This document shows positions 1-8,038 of a stretch of 64,000 nt of DNA, piece by piece; position 1 is the stretch's first letter, and each line of letters begins with the position of its first letter. The notes below the pieces were generated by a model. It was given only the letters and a program-made list of their open reading frames with translations, had not been told where the DNA came from and made no database searches. Made by a program: the position numbers and the translations under genes. The stretch lies in assembly GCF_014058425.1 (NCBI RefSeq), contig NZ_CP049366.1:124001-188000 (forward strand). Reading direction: 5' to 3'. The stretch comes from Companilactobacillus pabuli. Its GTDB lineage: Bacteria; Bacillota; Bacilli; Lactobacillales; Lactobacillaceae.

Positions 1-1829
1 TAATTAATGTAGTAATTAGTTGTAGCTTGAGTAGTAGAAGTTATCGTGGCAACAACGGTTGAGATATCTGGTGTATAGCCGGGAAAAGTATTTGGCGTTA
101 CAGAGAAGGAACTATTTAAAGTCCCCGTATGTGTAAAGGTTTGATTCCCCAGGCTGGTGGGAACTGTCAAAGTTACCGTATATTTTGGAACTGTAGGATC
201 ACTTTCTGAATTAGGAGTGAAAGTAGCAGGATATAGATTCAAACTACCTTTGACTGAATTTAGATTGTAATTGTAATTATCACTATTATTAGGTTCAGCT
301 GAAAAAGCAACATTACCATCAGTCCAACCATTTGATTTAGAAGAAGGTAAAGCTGTGTAATTCTTGAAAGTATCGGCACTTGATAAAGTAATAGATTGCA
401 AATCCGTACCGTCAAACATCCCTTCGTTTTTAGATGAATCACCGGTGTCGGGATTAGTATCCATATTCCAAGAAGAAATAGATAAGTTCTTAAGCTTTTT
501 ATCATTTTGGAACATTCCCAGCATTGTTTTAGCATATGAGAATTGCCAATTTGATACGTCTAGAGCATTTAAACTGATGTCATTTTTAAACATATAGTTA
601 AAATTGACACCTTTTTTAATTGTAGATGCACGTTCTGGAAATGTAATATCTTGAATCGAGCTATCATCTAGAAACATGTCGCTAGTATCATTAAGGCTGG
701 TAAGATTTAAATCGCTAAGATCAACAACTTCATCAGTAGTTTTACTTCCGGTAACAGTCGTTAATTTAGTATCATTGGCAAACAAACCTGAGACATTTTC
801 TGTAGAAGAAGTATCTAATTGATTGATATTATTAATAGTCGTTAAATTAGATAAATCAGAAAACATGTGATTCATATCATCAGCACCAGTTACTTTACCA
901 TCAAAGGTGATGTTGTTGATATTATTGGCATACTTTTGCCATGGTGAAGTTGCGACTGGTGTGGTTGGTGCTGTATTGGTAGTAGAAGTAGTCGAATTGG
1001 AATTATCAAGACTACTATTTTGTGCTGTATCTGAATTGGTGCTAGATTGTTTTTGAGAAGTATTAGATGTATCAGTGTCAGATGCAGTATTTGTAGTGGT
1101 TGAAGCGGCGCTAGTATCACTGTTTGTATCAGTTGAACTTGTATCGCTTGGAGTGGCTGTTGGCGTGGTTGTAGTTGTTGTAGGAGTAGTGGCTGTTTCA
1201 GTGGATGATGAACCACTAACTTTGTCAGTTGTAGTAGTGGTATTATCTGCTAAAGCTGTTGTTTGAGTACTATCTCCTAAATGCAAGCTACCATCTGCAG
1301 AAATGAACCATGGCGTTGTACCTTGGATACCTTGAGCGATATTGGTGTTGGCAGTTGTGGCAGTATTAGTGTCAGCGCTAAGTTCAGTTGGTGTAACACC
1401 AAGACTTTCTAGTTGAATTTTTGATTTAGCCAAATTAGTTTCAACCGTATTGGTCGAATCAGTTTTATTGTCATTATTAGTTGAAGTACTTGCTGAAGTT
1501 GTAGGAGATTCAGCGACGTTAGCCGTACTTTTTGATTCATTAGTAGCATCAGTTGAAGCTTGATTGTTATCGACAATTGTCGACTGAACGGCAGTATTAG
1601 TTTGTGCTGTTGTCGAACTGTCGGTTGGAGACTGAGTAGTCGTGCTGGATTTAGCAGCATTTATTTGAGTTGGTATTGTATCAGCTTTGACGTTCAAACT
1701 AGGGGTCCCCATTAAAAAGATTCCGCCAGCTAATGAAAGAGTTGCTACGACGATCCAATTCTTTTTGGATTTAACGAGCTTCTTTCTCATAACACTGTTA
1801 GGATCATGTTTTAATTGTTCAAACCGCAT
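1..1829 (-). CDS. BspA-like (DUF285) leucine-rich surface protein, 3' end outside window
   Basis: The start is an ATG at 1829 behind AGAAGG. The frame stays open to the window edge, so the C-terminus is missing. An N-terminal export signal (basic MRKKLVKSKKNW, then a hydrophobic stretch ending near NVKA) is followed by a Ser/Thr/Asn-rich region. A BspA-type entry motif (WFISADGSLHLGD) is then separated by a low-complexity Thr/Ser linker of about 110 residues from its usual continuation (SPWQKYANNINNITFDGKV). DUF285 repeats follow (motifs such as LTSLNDTSDMF and LNALDVSNWQF), then a MucBP-like beta domain containing PGYTPD. Such proteins are usually wall-anchored adhesins. The anchor (LPXTG or SLAP) would lie beyond the window. 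The family is clear; the ligand is unknown. Confidence 0.85.
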   Translation of the reverse strand, partial: MRFEQLKHDPNSVMRKKLVKSKKNWIVVATLSLAGGIFLMGTPSLNVKADTIPTQINAAKSSTTTQSPTDSSTTAQTNTAVQSTIVDNNQASTDATNESKSTANVAESPTTSASTSTNNDNKTDSTNTVETNLAKSKIQLESLGVTPTELSADTNTATTANTNIAQGIQGTTPWFISADGSLHLGDSTQTTALADNTTTTTDKVSGSSSTETATTPTTTTTTPTATPSDTSSTDTNSDTSAASTTTNTASDTDTSNTSQKQSSTNSDTAQNSSLDNSNSTTSTTNTAPTTPVATSPWQKYANNINNITFDGKVTGADDMNHMFSDLSNLTTINNINQLDTSSTENVSGLFANDTKLTTVTGSKTTDEVVDLSDLNLTSLNDTSDMFLDDSSIQDITFPERASTIKKGVNFNYMFKNDISLNALDVSNWQFSYAKTMLGMFQNDKKLKNLSISSWNMDTNPDTGDSSKNEGMFDGTDLQSITLSSADTFKNYTALPSSKSNGWTDGNVAFSAEPNNSDNYNYNLNSVKGSLNLYPATFTPNSESDPTVPKYTVTLTVPTSLGNQTFTHTGTLNSSFSVTPNTFPGYTPDISTVVATITSTTQATTNYYIN

Positions 1830-2069
1830 AAATAAGCCTTCTATACTATAAATTTGATTCCCTAGATTTAATTCTCTTTTCATCTTTAGTATAGTTTATT
1901 GGTCTAGACATGTATCAATTTTCGGGTAAATAATATGTTATATGTACTATATGTATATGTAAATATTTATGATAAAAATATGAATAAAAATAAGTAAAAA
2001 AAGAAGCATCGATATAATATCGATACTTTCTTGGTTTTTATAAAAATTGTTAATTCGCAAATTGTTAAT
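1830..2069. other. Intergenic region: adhesin promoter area and a leftward terminator
   Basis: The region upstream of the adhesin holds its ribosome binding site (AGAAGG). A possible leftward promoter has TTGATA near 1920 and TATACT near 1890, but the 19-base spacing is too long for confidence. A strong hairpin follows at 1995-2035. I see no coding sequence here. Confidence 0.5.
1990..2036 (-). terminator. Leftward Rho-independent terminator
   Basis: Read leftward, AAGAAAGTATCGATA and TATCGATGCTTCTT form a long stem closed by a tiny loop and followed by seven T. No leftward gene now reads into it directly. The small leftward gene on the far side of the tnpB element (3448-3654) is the natural candidate, so the element may have separated a gene from its terminator. 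Confidence 0.6.
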
Positions 2070-2154
2070 TGAGAAAACACGGTAATTTATTGCCGTGATG
2101 AATCAATGATTTAAGCGATTTGAGGCCTCCTCACAAACATATGTTCCCTCGTTC

Positions 2155-2163
2155 TGATATAAT
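2155..2163 (+). promoter_or_regulatory. Extended -10 promoter of tnpB
   Basis: TGATATAAT is a perfect extended -10 element about 30 bases upstream of the tnpB start and is followed by the ribosome binding site AGAAGGGAG. Confidence 0.6.
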
Positions 2164-2193
2164 TACAGTATCAAATTACAGAAGGGAGTTCAT

Positions 2194-3363
2194 ATGGTTT
2201 TAAAAGGTTTCAAATTACGTATCTATCCAGATGGTTATCAAAAGGAACTAATTGAATATAACTTTGGTGCTAATCGCTTTGTTTGGAACAATATGCTAGA
2301 TATGATGATCAAACGCCATGAAAGTAATCCGGATTTGAAATCTCTGAAAGTATTTGACCTGAACTACATTTTGACAGTCTTCAAAAAAGAAAATACTTGG
2401 TTAAAGAAAGCGGAGAGTTCCAGTCTTCAAGTAACTGATAAAAATCTATTTGAAGCATACAAAGGCTTTTTTAGTAAGAAACGCAAATTTCCACGATTCA
2501 AAAGTAAAAAATTTCCAAAGCAAAGTTACCAGTCTAAATATTTCCATAATAATATTGAGATTCTTGATGATTTTTATATTAAACTACCTAAACTCGGTGT
2601 AATGAAATATAAAAACAAGAAATCAATCCCTAGTGTCATTAAATACGTTACCATTCGTAAATCATCAACTAATAAATACTATGCAATTTTAACTGTTGAT
2701 GAAGAAATAGCTCAATTACCAAAAACAAGCAAGTCTGTCGGTCTTGATATGGGTGTTTCTGACCTAGTAATCTGTTCAGATGGAAGTAAGTATAAGACTA
2801 TCCGTTTTGATAAGAAACTTTCTAAAAAGAAACACTATTGGGAAAAACGATTAGCTAGACGACGTACGCAAGCTCTAAAAGATATCCAGTATAAAAAGAA
2901 ATTTGGATTGATTGATCCAAAGCCTTTAGAACAATATTCCAACTATATGAGAGCTAAACTTATGGTAGCTAAGTATAGCGAGAAGATAGCTAATCAAAGA
3001 AAAGATTATCTCCATAAGATAACTCGTGAATTAGTTGAAAATAATGATTTGATTGTTATTGAAGATTTGAAAACCAAAAATCTTCTTGGCAATCATAACC
3101 TATCACGTGCTATCGCTAATCAATCATGGAGAGCATTAAGATTGATGCTTGAATACAAATGTGAATGGTACGGTAAGAGACTTCTAATTGTTAATCCATT
3201 CAAGACTAGTCAAATCTGTTCTAACTGTGGTTACGATGATGGTAAACATGAGTTGGATATTAGAAAATGGGATTGTCCTAATTGTGGTATTCATCATGAT
3301 CGTGATATCAATGCAAGTAAAAACATATTAAACAATGGCTTGGAACAAGCCTTAGTAAAATAG
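2194..3363 (+). CDS. tnpB: RNA-guided endonuclease TnpB
   Basis: This is a 389-residue protein of full TnpB length. It has the N-terminal wedge/REC region (YNFGANRFVWN near residue 22), then a split RuvC domain with D185 (VGLDMGVSD), E290 (VIEDLKTKN) and D371 (HHDRDINASKN). The zinc finger is C342-C345…C361-C364. All catalytic and zinc residues are present, so it is probably an active omega-RNA-guided nuclease. By family knowledge it promotes element retention and was the ancestor of Cas12. It starts at ATG behind AGAAGGGAG. No tnpA is present. The right end supplies the guide-RNA scaffold. Confidence 0.93.
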   Translation: MVLKGFKLRIYPDGYQKELIEYNFGANRFVWNNMLDMMIKRHESNPDLKSLKVFDLNYILTVFKKENTWLKKAESSSLQVTDKNLFEAYKGFFSKKRKFPRFKSKKFPKQSYQSKYFHNNIEILDDFYIKLPKLGVMKYKNKKSIPSVIKYVTIRKSSTNKYYAILTVDEEIAQLPKTSKSVGLDMGVSDLVICSDGSKYKTIRFDKKLSKKKHYWEKRLARRRTQALKDIQYKKKFGLIDPKPLEQYSNYMRAKLMVAKYSEKIANQRKDYLHKITRELVENNDLIVIEDLKTKNLLGNHNLSRAIANQSWRALRLMLEYKCEWYGKRLLIVNPFKTSQICSNCGYDDGKHELDIRKWDCPNCGIHHDRDINASKNILNNGLEQALVK

Positions 3364-3450
3364 TTCTAGCCTCTACCGACTGGTTGAAATACTAGTTGGC
3401 AAGTATGGAATGTTCCTAGAAGCTCGGTACTTTAGTGCCGATGTAGTTCA
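3364..3450 (+). ncRNA. Predicted omega-RNA (reRNA) scaffold of TnpB
   Basis: In characterised TnpB systems the guide RNA derives from the 3' part of tnpB plus the element's right end, and the guide is the first ~16-20 bases of flanking DNA. Here the right end includes the terminal hairpin 3424-3441. The inferred guide begins at 3451 (CAGTGGACTGAATTCC). The boundaries are inferred, not measured. Confidence 0.5.
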
Positions 3451-3654
3451 CAGTGGACTGAATTCCTTGATCACATACTTGGTTGGGAATTCTTTTTTGT
3501 TGTCTAAATGTTTTTGATATTTGGTTTTATGCTCAATTTCATTATAAGCATCTTCCAACTGTGACATCGTATACTTTTGAGTTAATTCATCGATTGATAT
3601 TCCGTAAAATTTTGACAAGTAATCTAACAATTCATTATCTTCTGTAATCATCAT
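3448..3654 (-). CDS. Small hypothetical protein with its 3' end altered by the tnpB element
   Basis: The start is set at the ATGATG at 3654, because GGCGGAGG lies just upstream; the in-frame ATGs further upstream lack such a site. The product is about 68 residues, starts MMITEDNELLDYLSKF, and is rich in charged helix-forming residues, with no membrane segment or signal. Its stop codon (tca at 3448-3450 on the plus strand) is the terminal TTCA of the IS right end. The native C-terminus was therefore probably longer or different, and the gene may be a remnant. I do not recognise the family. Confidence 0.55.
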   Translation of the reverse strand: MMITEDNELLDYLSKFYGISIDELTQKYTMSQLEDAYNEIEHKTKYQKHLDNKKEFPTKYVIKEFSPL

Positions 3655-3810
3655 TACTGCCTCCGCCATCATAGTAGTGCCTAAATTAATTATTAGCAAA
3701 TTCTTGTTTATTAGAAATATTTTAATTAAAATTTAATGGCTGTATAGCTTACTACTACAGTAATCACACGTCTTTCCTTGATTCTGTAAGAGAAAACTTT
3801 AATAAAAATC

Positions 3811-3839
3811 TTGCAAGTATATTAAAAAACAATTAAAAT
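3811..3839 (+). promoter_or_regulatory. Sigma-A-type promoter of the aminotransferase/permease operon
   Basis: TTGCAA (3811-3816) and TAAAAT (3834-3839) are separated by 17 bases and lie about 40 bases before the aminotransferase start. Confidence 0.6.
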
Positions 3840-3880
3840 AGCAATATTTCAACCAATAAAAATTAATAGGGGGTGTCATT

Positions 3881-5245
3881 ATGACAACGCAAAAAGTAGA
3901 TCATGATCACGAGGTGGACCATCGATTGATTGTGCAAGAGAATAAGTACTACGCCAAATCTTCACGAATCAATTATTATGACCTCGTCATCGAATCCGCA
4001 CACGATGCAACTTTAGTCGATGCAGATGGAAATGAGTATATCGACTTGTTGGCAAGTGCTTCAGCCATTAACGTTGGTCATACGAATGAAAAAGTCGTGC
4101 AAGCAATCCAAGAGCAGGCCGAGAAACTGATTCATTACACACCTGCCTATTTTCATCACCGTCCTGGACAACAATTGGCCGAACGTCTAGCTAAATTAGT
4201 TCCTGGAGCTGAGAAACAAGTGGCTTTTTCCAATTCTGGTTCCGAAGCCAATGACGCTATCATCAAATTTGCCAGAGCTTATACCGGTCGTCCTTATATT
4301 GTTTCCTTCATGGATTCATATCATGGTTCAACTTACGGCTCAATGACACTTTCAGGAGTTAGCTTGAACATGGCTCGCAAGATGGGTCCATTACTTCCCG
4401 GGGTAGTGCACGTACCGTATCCAGACTTATATCGACGATATGAGAATGAAACGGAACACGATGTAGCTTTGAGATATTTCGACGAATTTAAGCAGCCTTT
4501 TGAAAGCTTCCTACCGGCTGATGAAGTAGCCTGTGTCTTGATTGAACCAATTCAAGGCGATGGGGGAATCAGAAAAGCTCCCGAAGAATTCATGCAACTA
4601 GTTTATGATTTTTGTCACCAAAATGGAATTTTGTTTGCCGTTGATGAGATCAATCAAGGAATGGGTCGCACGGGTAAAATGTGGAGCTATCAACAATTTA
4701 AGGATATCGAACCCGACTTGATGTCCGTAGGTAAGTCACTAGCTTCAGGGATGCCTTTGAGTGCCACGATTGGGAAAAAGGAAATCATGCAAAGTCTTGA
4801 TTCACCAGCACACGTCTTTACTACCGCTGGAAATCCAATCTGTTGTGCTGCTTCAATGGCAACCTTGGACGTCTTGGAAGAAGAACAGTTGATGGACAGA
4901 TCCAACGTCGAAGGGGCATACGCCGAAGAGAGATTTTTGGAAATGCAAAAGCACTATCCAGAAATTGGCGATGTACGAATGTATGGTTTAGATGGAGGAA
5001 TCGAATTAGTTAAGGACCGTCAGACAAAGACTCCTGATCCTGATTTTGCCAACAAAGTTATTTATTATGCATTTCAACACGGAGTTGTTATGATTACGCT
5101 GAAAGGTAACATTTTGAGATTTCAACCACCTTTGGTCATCACTCACGACGAGTTGGATAAGGCGTTGAATGTGTTGGATGATGCATTTGCGGCCGCAGAA
5201 AATAATCAAGTAATTATTCCAAGTAACGAAAAAATTGGTTGGTAA
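3881..5245 (+). CDS. Class III PLP-dependent aminotransferase
   Basis: This is a 454-residue fold-type I enzyme of the class III (omega/GABA/diaminobutyrate-like) aminotransferases. Visible landmarks are the glycine-rich phosphate-binding SNSGSEANDAI, the cofactor-nitrogen aspartate D255 in FAVDEINQG, and the Schiff-base lysine K285 in SVGKSLASGMP. It starts at ATG behind GGGGGTG. It is followed after 18 bases by an APC-type amino-acid permease, so the two probably import and transaminate the same amino acid or amine. The substrate cannot be read from the sequence; 4-aminobutyrate, putrescine or a branched amino acid are all possible. Confidence 0.88.
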   Translation: MTTQKVDHDHEVDHRLIVQENKYYAKSSRINYYDLVIESAHDATLVDADGNEYIDLLASASAINVGHTNEKVVQAIQEQAEKLIHYTPAYFHHRPGQQLAERLAKLVPGAEKQVAFSNSGSEANDAIIKFARAYTGRPYIVSFMDSYHGSTYGSMTLSGVSLNMARKMGPLLPGVVHVPYPDLYRRYENETEHDVALRYFDEFKQPFESFLPADEVACVLIEPIQGDGGIRKAPEEFMQLVYDFCHQNGILFAVDEINQGMGRTGKMWSYQQFKDIEPDLMSVGKSLASGMPLSATIGKKEIMQSLDSPAHVFTTAGNPICCAASMATLDVLEEEQLMDRSNVEGAYAEERFLEMQKHYPEIGDVRMYGLDGGIELVKDRQTKTPDPDFANKVIYYAFQHGVVMITLKGNILRFQPPLVITHDELDKALNVLDDAFAAAENNQVIIPSNEKIGW

Positions 5246-5263
5246 TCAAGAGGAGTGTATTTT

Positions 5264-6715
5264 ATGAGTGATTTTTTTAAACGTTTAACCTTAAAAGAAG
5301 ATCCGAGTATTTATGAGGATAAAGATTCACATTTAGTTCGAGTTTTAACAGTTAAGGATTTCTTGGCTTTGGGTGTCGGGACGATTGTTTCCACATCAAT
5401 CTTTACTTTGCCAGGGGTCGTTGCCGCACAACATACCGGTCCATCAGTGGTCTTTTCATTTATCGTGGCTGCTATCGTTGCCGGGTTGGTTGCCTTTGCT
5501 TATGCGGAGATGGCTGCCGCAATGCCATTTGCAGGGTCTGCGTATTCGTGGATCAATGTTATGTTCGGTGAGTTCTTCGGTTGGGTCGCTGGTTGGGCCC
5601 TGTTAGCCGAGTACTTCATCGCTTTAGCCTTCGTTGGTTCGGGGTTGTCCGCTAACTTCCGAGGGCTGTTGGAACCATTAGGAATCCACTTCCCGAATGC
5701 GATTGCCAATACCTTTGGTAATAACGGTGGTGTCGTTGATATCGTTGCTGTTGTCGTTATCGCCGCGGTCGCATGGTTGATTTCTCGTGGTGCCGGTGGT
5801 GCTGCTAAAGTTGAAAATATTTTAGTTGTACTAAAAGTTTTAGCTGTTTTAACTTTCATCGTGGTTGGTTTAACTGCCATTCATGTGGAAAATTACTTCC
5901 CATTTATACCAAAATATCGCTTGAACGCTGACGGAACTGCCTTTGGTGGTTGGCAAGGAATCTACGCCGGTGTTTCAATGATCTTCCTATCATATATCGG
6001 ATTTGATTCAATCGCCGCAAACTCTGCCGAAGCTAAAAATCCCGGTAAGACAATGCCACGAGGAATCCTAGGATCATTATTGATTGCCGTTGTTTTGTTC
6101 GTTGCTGTTGCTTTAGTTCTAGTTGGAATGTTCAAGTACTCTGATTACGCTAATAACGCCGAACCTGTTGGCTGGGCTCTAAGACATGCTGGTCATCCAA
6201 TCGTTGCCAGTGTCATCCAAGCCGTTGCTGTTATCGGAATGTTCACCGCTTTGATTGGAATGATGTTGGCTGGTTCAAGACTAGTTTACTCATTCGGACG
6301 TGATGGAATGTTACCAAGTTGGCTAGGTAAGTTGAACGATAAGAATCTTCCTAATCATGCACTATTAGTTCTATCAATCGTTGGTATTTTAATCGGTGCC
6401 TTTTGCCCGTTCGCCTTCTTAGCTCAGTTGATTTCAGCCGGGACGTTGATTGCGTTCATGTTCGTATCATTGGGAATTTATCCATTGAGAAAACGTGAAG
6501 GAAAAGACATCGCTATGCCCGACTTCAAAGTGCCATTTTATCCGGTGCTACCAGCTCTAGGATTTATCGGCTCACTAATTATTTTCTGGGGACTAGATAT
6601 TCAAGCTAAACTCTATGCTGGAATCTGGTTCGCTATCGGATTAGTTATCTACTTTGCTTACGGGATGCACCATTCAACTCTAGGCAAGAAGCATGACGCT
6701 GAAAAAAATAAATAA
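5264..6715 (+). CDS. APC-superfamily amino-acid permease
   Basis: This is a 483-residue polytopic transporter of the cationic-amino-acid-transporter/YfnA type. About twelve membrane segments begin near residue 30, with the family motif GVGTIVSTSIFTLPGVVA in the first helix and SYIGFDSIAANSAEAKNPGKTMPRGI in the middle. The start is the ATG at 5264, correctly spaced from AGAGGAG. An in-frame GTG nine bases upstream overlaps that site and is rejected. It is cotranscribed with the aminotransferase and ends at a strong terminator. The substrate is unknown. Confidence 0.88.
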   Translation: MSDFFKRLTLKEDPSIYEDKDSHLVRVLTVKDFLALGVGTIVSTSIFTLPGVVAAQHTGPSVVFSFIVAAIVAGLVAFAYAEMAAAMPFAGSAYSWINVMFGEFFGWVAGWALLAEYFIALAFVGSGLSANFRGLLEPLGIHFPNAIANTFGNNGGVVDIVAVVVIAAVAWLISRGAGGAAKVENILVVLKVLAVLTFIVVGLTAIHVENYFPFIPKYRLNADGTAFGGWQGIYAGVSMIFLSYIGFDSIAANSAEAKNPGKTMPRGILGSLLIAVVLFVAVALVLVGMFKYSDYANNAEPVGWALRHAGHPIVASVIQAVAVIGMFTALIGMMLAGSRLVYSFGRDGMLPSWLGKLNDKNLPNHALLVLSIVGILIGAFCPFAFLAQLISAGTLIAFMFVSLGIYPLRKREGKDIAMPDFKVPFYPVLPALGFIGSLIIFWGLDIQAKLYAGIWFAIGLVIYFAYGMHHSTLGKKHDAEKNK

Positions 6716-6721
6716 TAAATT

Positions 6722-6757
6722 TAAAGTGATCTCAATATATGAGGTCACTTTTTTTGT
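6722..6757 (+). terminator. Rho-independent terminator of the permease operon
   Basis: AAAGTGATCTCA and TGAGGTCACTTT form a 12-pair stem with one G-T pair and a 5-base loop, followed by a T-run. Confidence 0.8.
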
Positions 6758-6848
6758 AAGGTGATATAATTTCATTTATAAAGCGCTTACATAGAATTAA
6801 AAGACTCAAAAATAGTTTTTAAACGATTATATGTTAGAGGTGAATAAA

Positions 6849-7901
6849 ATGAAAAAAACAGAAGAAATAAAAAGAACATGGAAAGCAAAAGGTAAAGGCG
6901 GGGGTGAAAAGAAAATAGATTCATACAGATATTTTTATGATAAAGGATGTGTTTCTTGCGGTTGGTCATTTTCTGATGCTATTGGAAGAGAAAAGATAAA
7001 AAGTCTTGATGATTATAAAGAGTTTTGGAGAGAAGAAGTCAAAAAAAGCGGTTTGAATAATAAATGGGGGAATCAGGGAGTTCATCAATTGCTTGATAAT
7101 GTTCATAAAGGAGATTTTATTTGGACTAGAATAGATGGAGAGTATTATGTTGCCGAAGTAAAAGGAACTCCAGAAGAACTCTTTTCTTTTGATGCAAGTA
7201 AAGATGCTACTGAAAATGATTGTTCAGCTCAATTAAAAGTTGATTGGATAAAGGTTGGCAAAGAAGATGAAGTTCCAGGATCAGTGTCTGTTTATACGCA
7301 AAATCGATCAGCACTAAGTCGAGTGGATAATAATGATGAAGTTATAGATGTCAAAGGGAACCAATATACGGTAACGAGTGCTTTTTCGGCTATTTGTACT
7401 AACTCAATAAAAAAGGAAGACATCAAGACACCCGATAATAGAAGTTATTTGTTTAATTTAATTGGATACGCTGAAGCTGAAGATTTAATAGCTTTATGGC
7501 TATATGATAAATATGGTTATGTTACAGTGCCTTCCACGAATAAAATAGGTACTGAAACATATGAGTTTGTGTTATTAGATGGTTCTAAAAATAAAGATGG
7601 AAGTTATACTAAATCAAGAAAAATCTACATTCAGGTGAAGAATGGTAATAATATTTTAGAGGCAAGTAAGTATACTTCACTATTGGATTCAACTAGCGAA
7701 GAGGTTTGGTTAGTTTCAACAAGAGGTCATGTTGAAGGTAAAGGTAAGCCAGCTCAAATAAAACGCTTTGTTAAAAAGGATGATGATTCTATTGTGGAGG
7801 AAAATCATGACATTAATGAAGTATTGGATTTTGCCTTTGATCCAAAGAAGAGAAATATCATTCCTAACACTATAAAGCAGTGGATTGATTTATTCTTTTA
7901 A
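6849..7901 (+). CDS. Putative modification-dependent restriction endonuclease (PUA-like + PD-(D/E)XK)
   Basis: This is a 350-residue soluble protein. The start is the ATG at 6849 behind AGAGGTG. Residues ~10-110 have the look of a PUA/EVE-like reader domain: aromatic-rich, with NKWGNQGVHQLL, the turn GDFIWTRIDGEYYVAEVKG, and several Trp and Tyr. Residues ~200-310 look like a PD-(D/E)XK nuclease: a helix with AEDLIALWLYDKYGY, then an acidic strand YEFVLLD and IYIQVKNG, a QxK variant seen in Mrr-type enzymes. This reader-plus-nuclease order is typical of type IV restriction proteins. It stands alone between two terminators without a methylase, as expected for such cargo. Function is inferred from fold-level motifs only. 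Confidence 0.5.
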   Translation: MKKTEEIKRTWKAKGKGGGEKKIDSYRYFYDKGCVSCGWSFSDAIGREKIKSLDDYKEFWREEVKKSGLNNKWGNQGVHQLLDNVHKGDFIWTRIDGEYYVAEVKGTPEELFSFDASKDATENDCSAQLKVDWIKVGKEDEVPGSVSVYTQNRSALSRVDNNDEVIDVKGNQYTVTSAFSAICTNSIKKEDIKTPDNRSYLFNLIGYAEAEDLIALWLYDKYGYVTVPSTNKIGTETYEFVLLDGSKNKDGSYTKSRKIYIQVKNGNNILEASKYTSLLDSTSEEVWLVSTRGHVEGKGKPAQIKRFVKKDDDSIVEENHDINEVLDFAFDPKKRNIIPNTIKQWIDLFF

Positions 7902-7902
7902 T

Positions 7903-7946
7903 AAAACAAAAACGCCAATCCAAAATGGAGAGGCGTTTTTGTTTTG
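7903..7946 (+). terminator. Rho-independent terminator
   Basis: AAACAAAAACGCC pairs with GGCGTTTTTGTTT across a loop of about 16 bases, directly after the restriction-like gene. Confidence 0.75.
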
Positions 7947-8038
7947 AATTAAGGAAATTTATTGCATCTTTTTAGTATCAATATTTTAATTTAAGACTAT
8001 TATAAAGGTAATAAAAGGTTTTTTGAGGAGTGATTTTT

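Larger units (their letters stand above)
2070..3450 (+). mobile_element. IS200/IS605-type element carrying only tnpB
   Basis: Both ends carry subterminal imperfect hairpins with the same TTTA loop, typical of single-strand-transposing IS200/IS605 elements. The left hairpin is at 2078-2097 (CACGG…CCGTG) and the right one at 3424-3441 (TCGGTAC…GTGCCGA), followed by GATGTAGTTCA. There are no terminal inverted repeats and no tnpA, so the element would need a TnpA in trans. The right end is placed after TTCA at 3450. The left end is approximate, and TTAAT at 2065-2069 is a possible target or TAM motif. Confidence 0.8.

Noticed and set aside
890-1660. Several open frames inside the adhesin region (both strands)
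   Set aside because: They are low-complexity shadows of the Thr/Ser-rich adhesin frame, which alone has a start with ribosome binding site and recognisable domains.
5500-5880. 126-codon leftward open frame inside the permease gene
   Set aside because: It is an antisense shadow of a transporter gene with strong protein motifs and has no expression signals.
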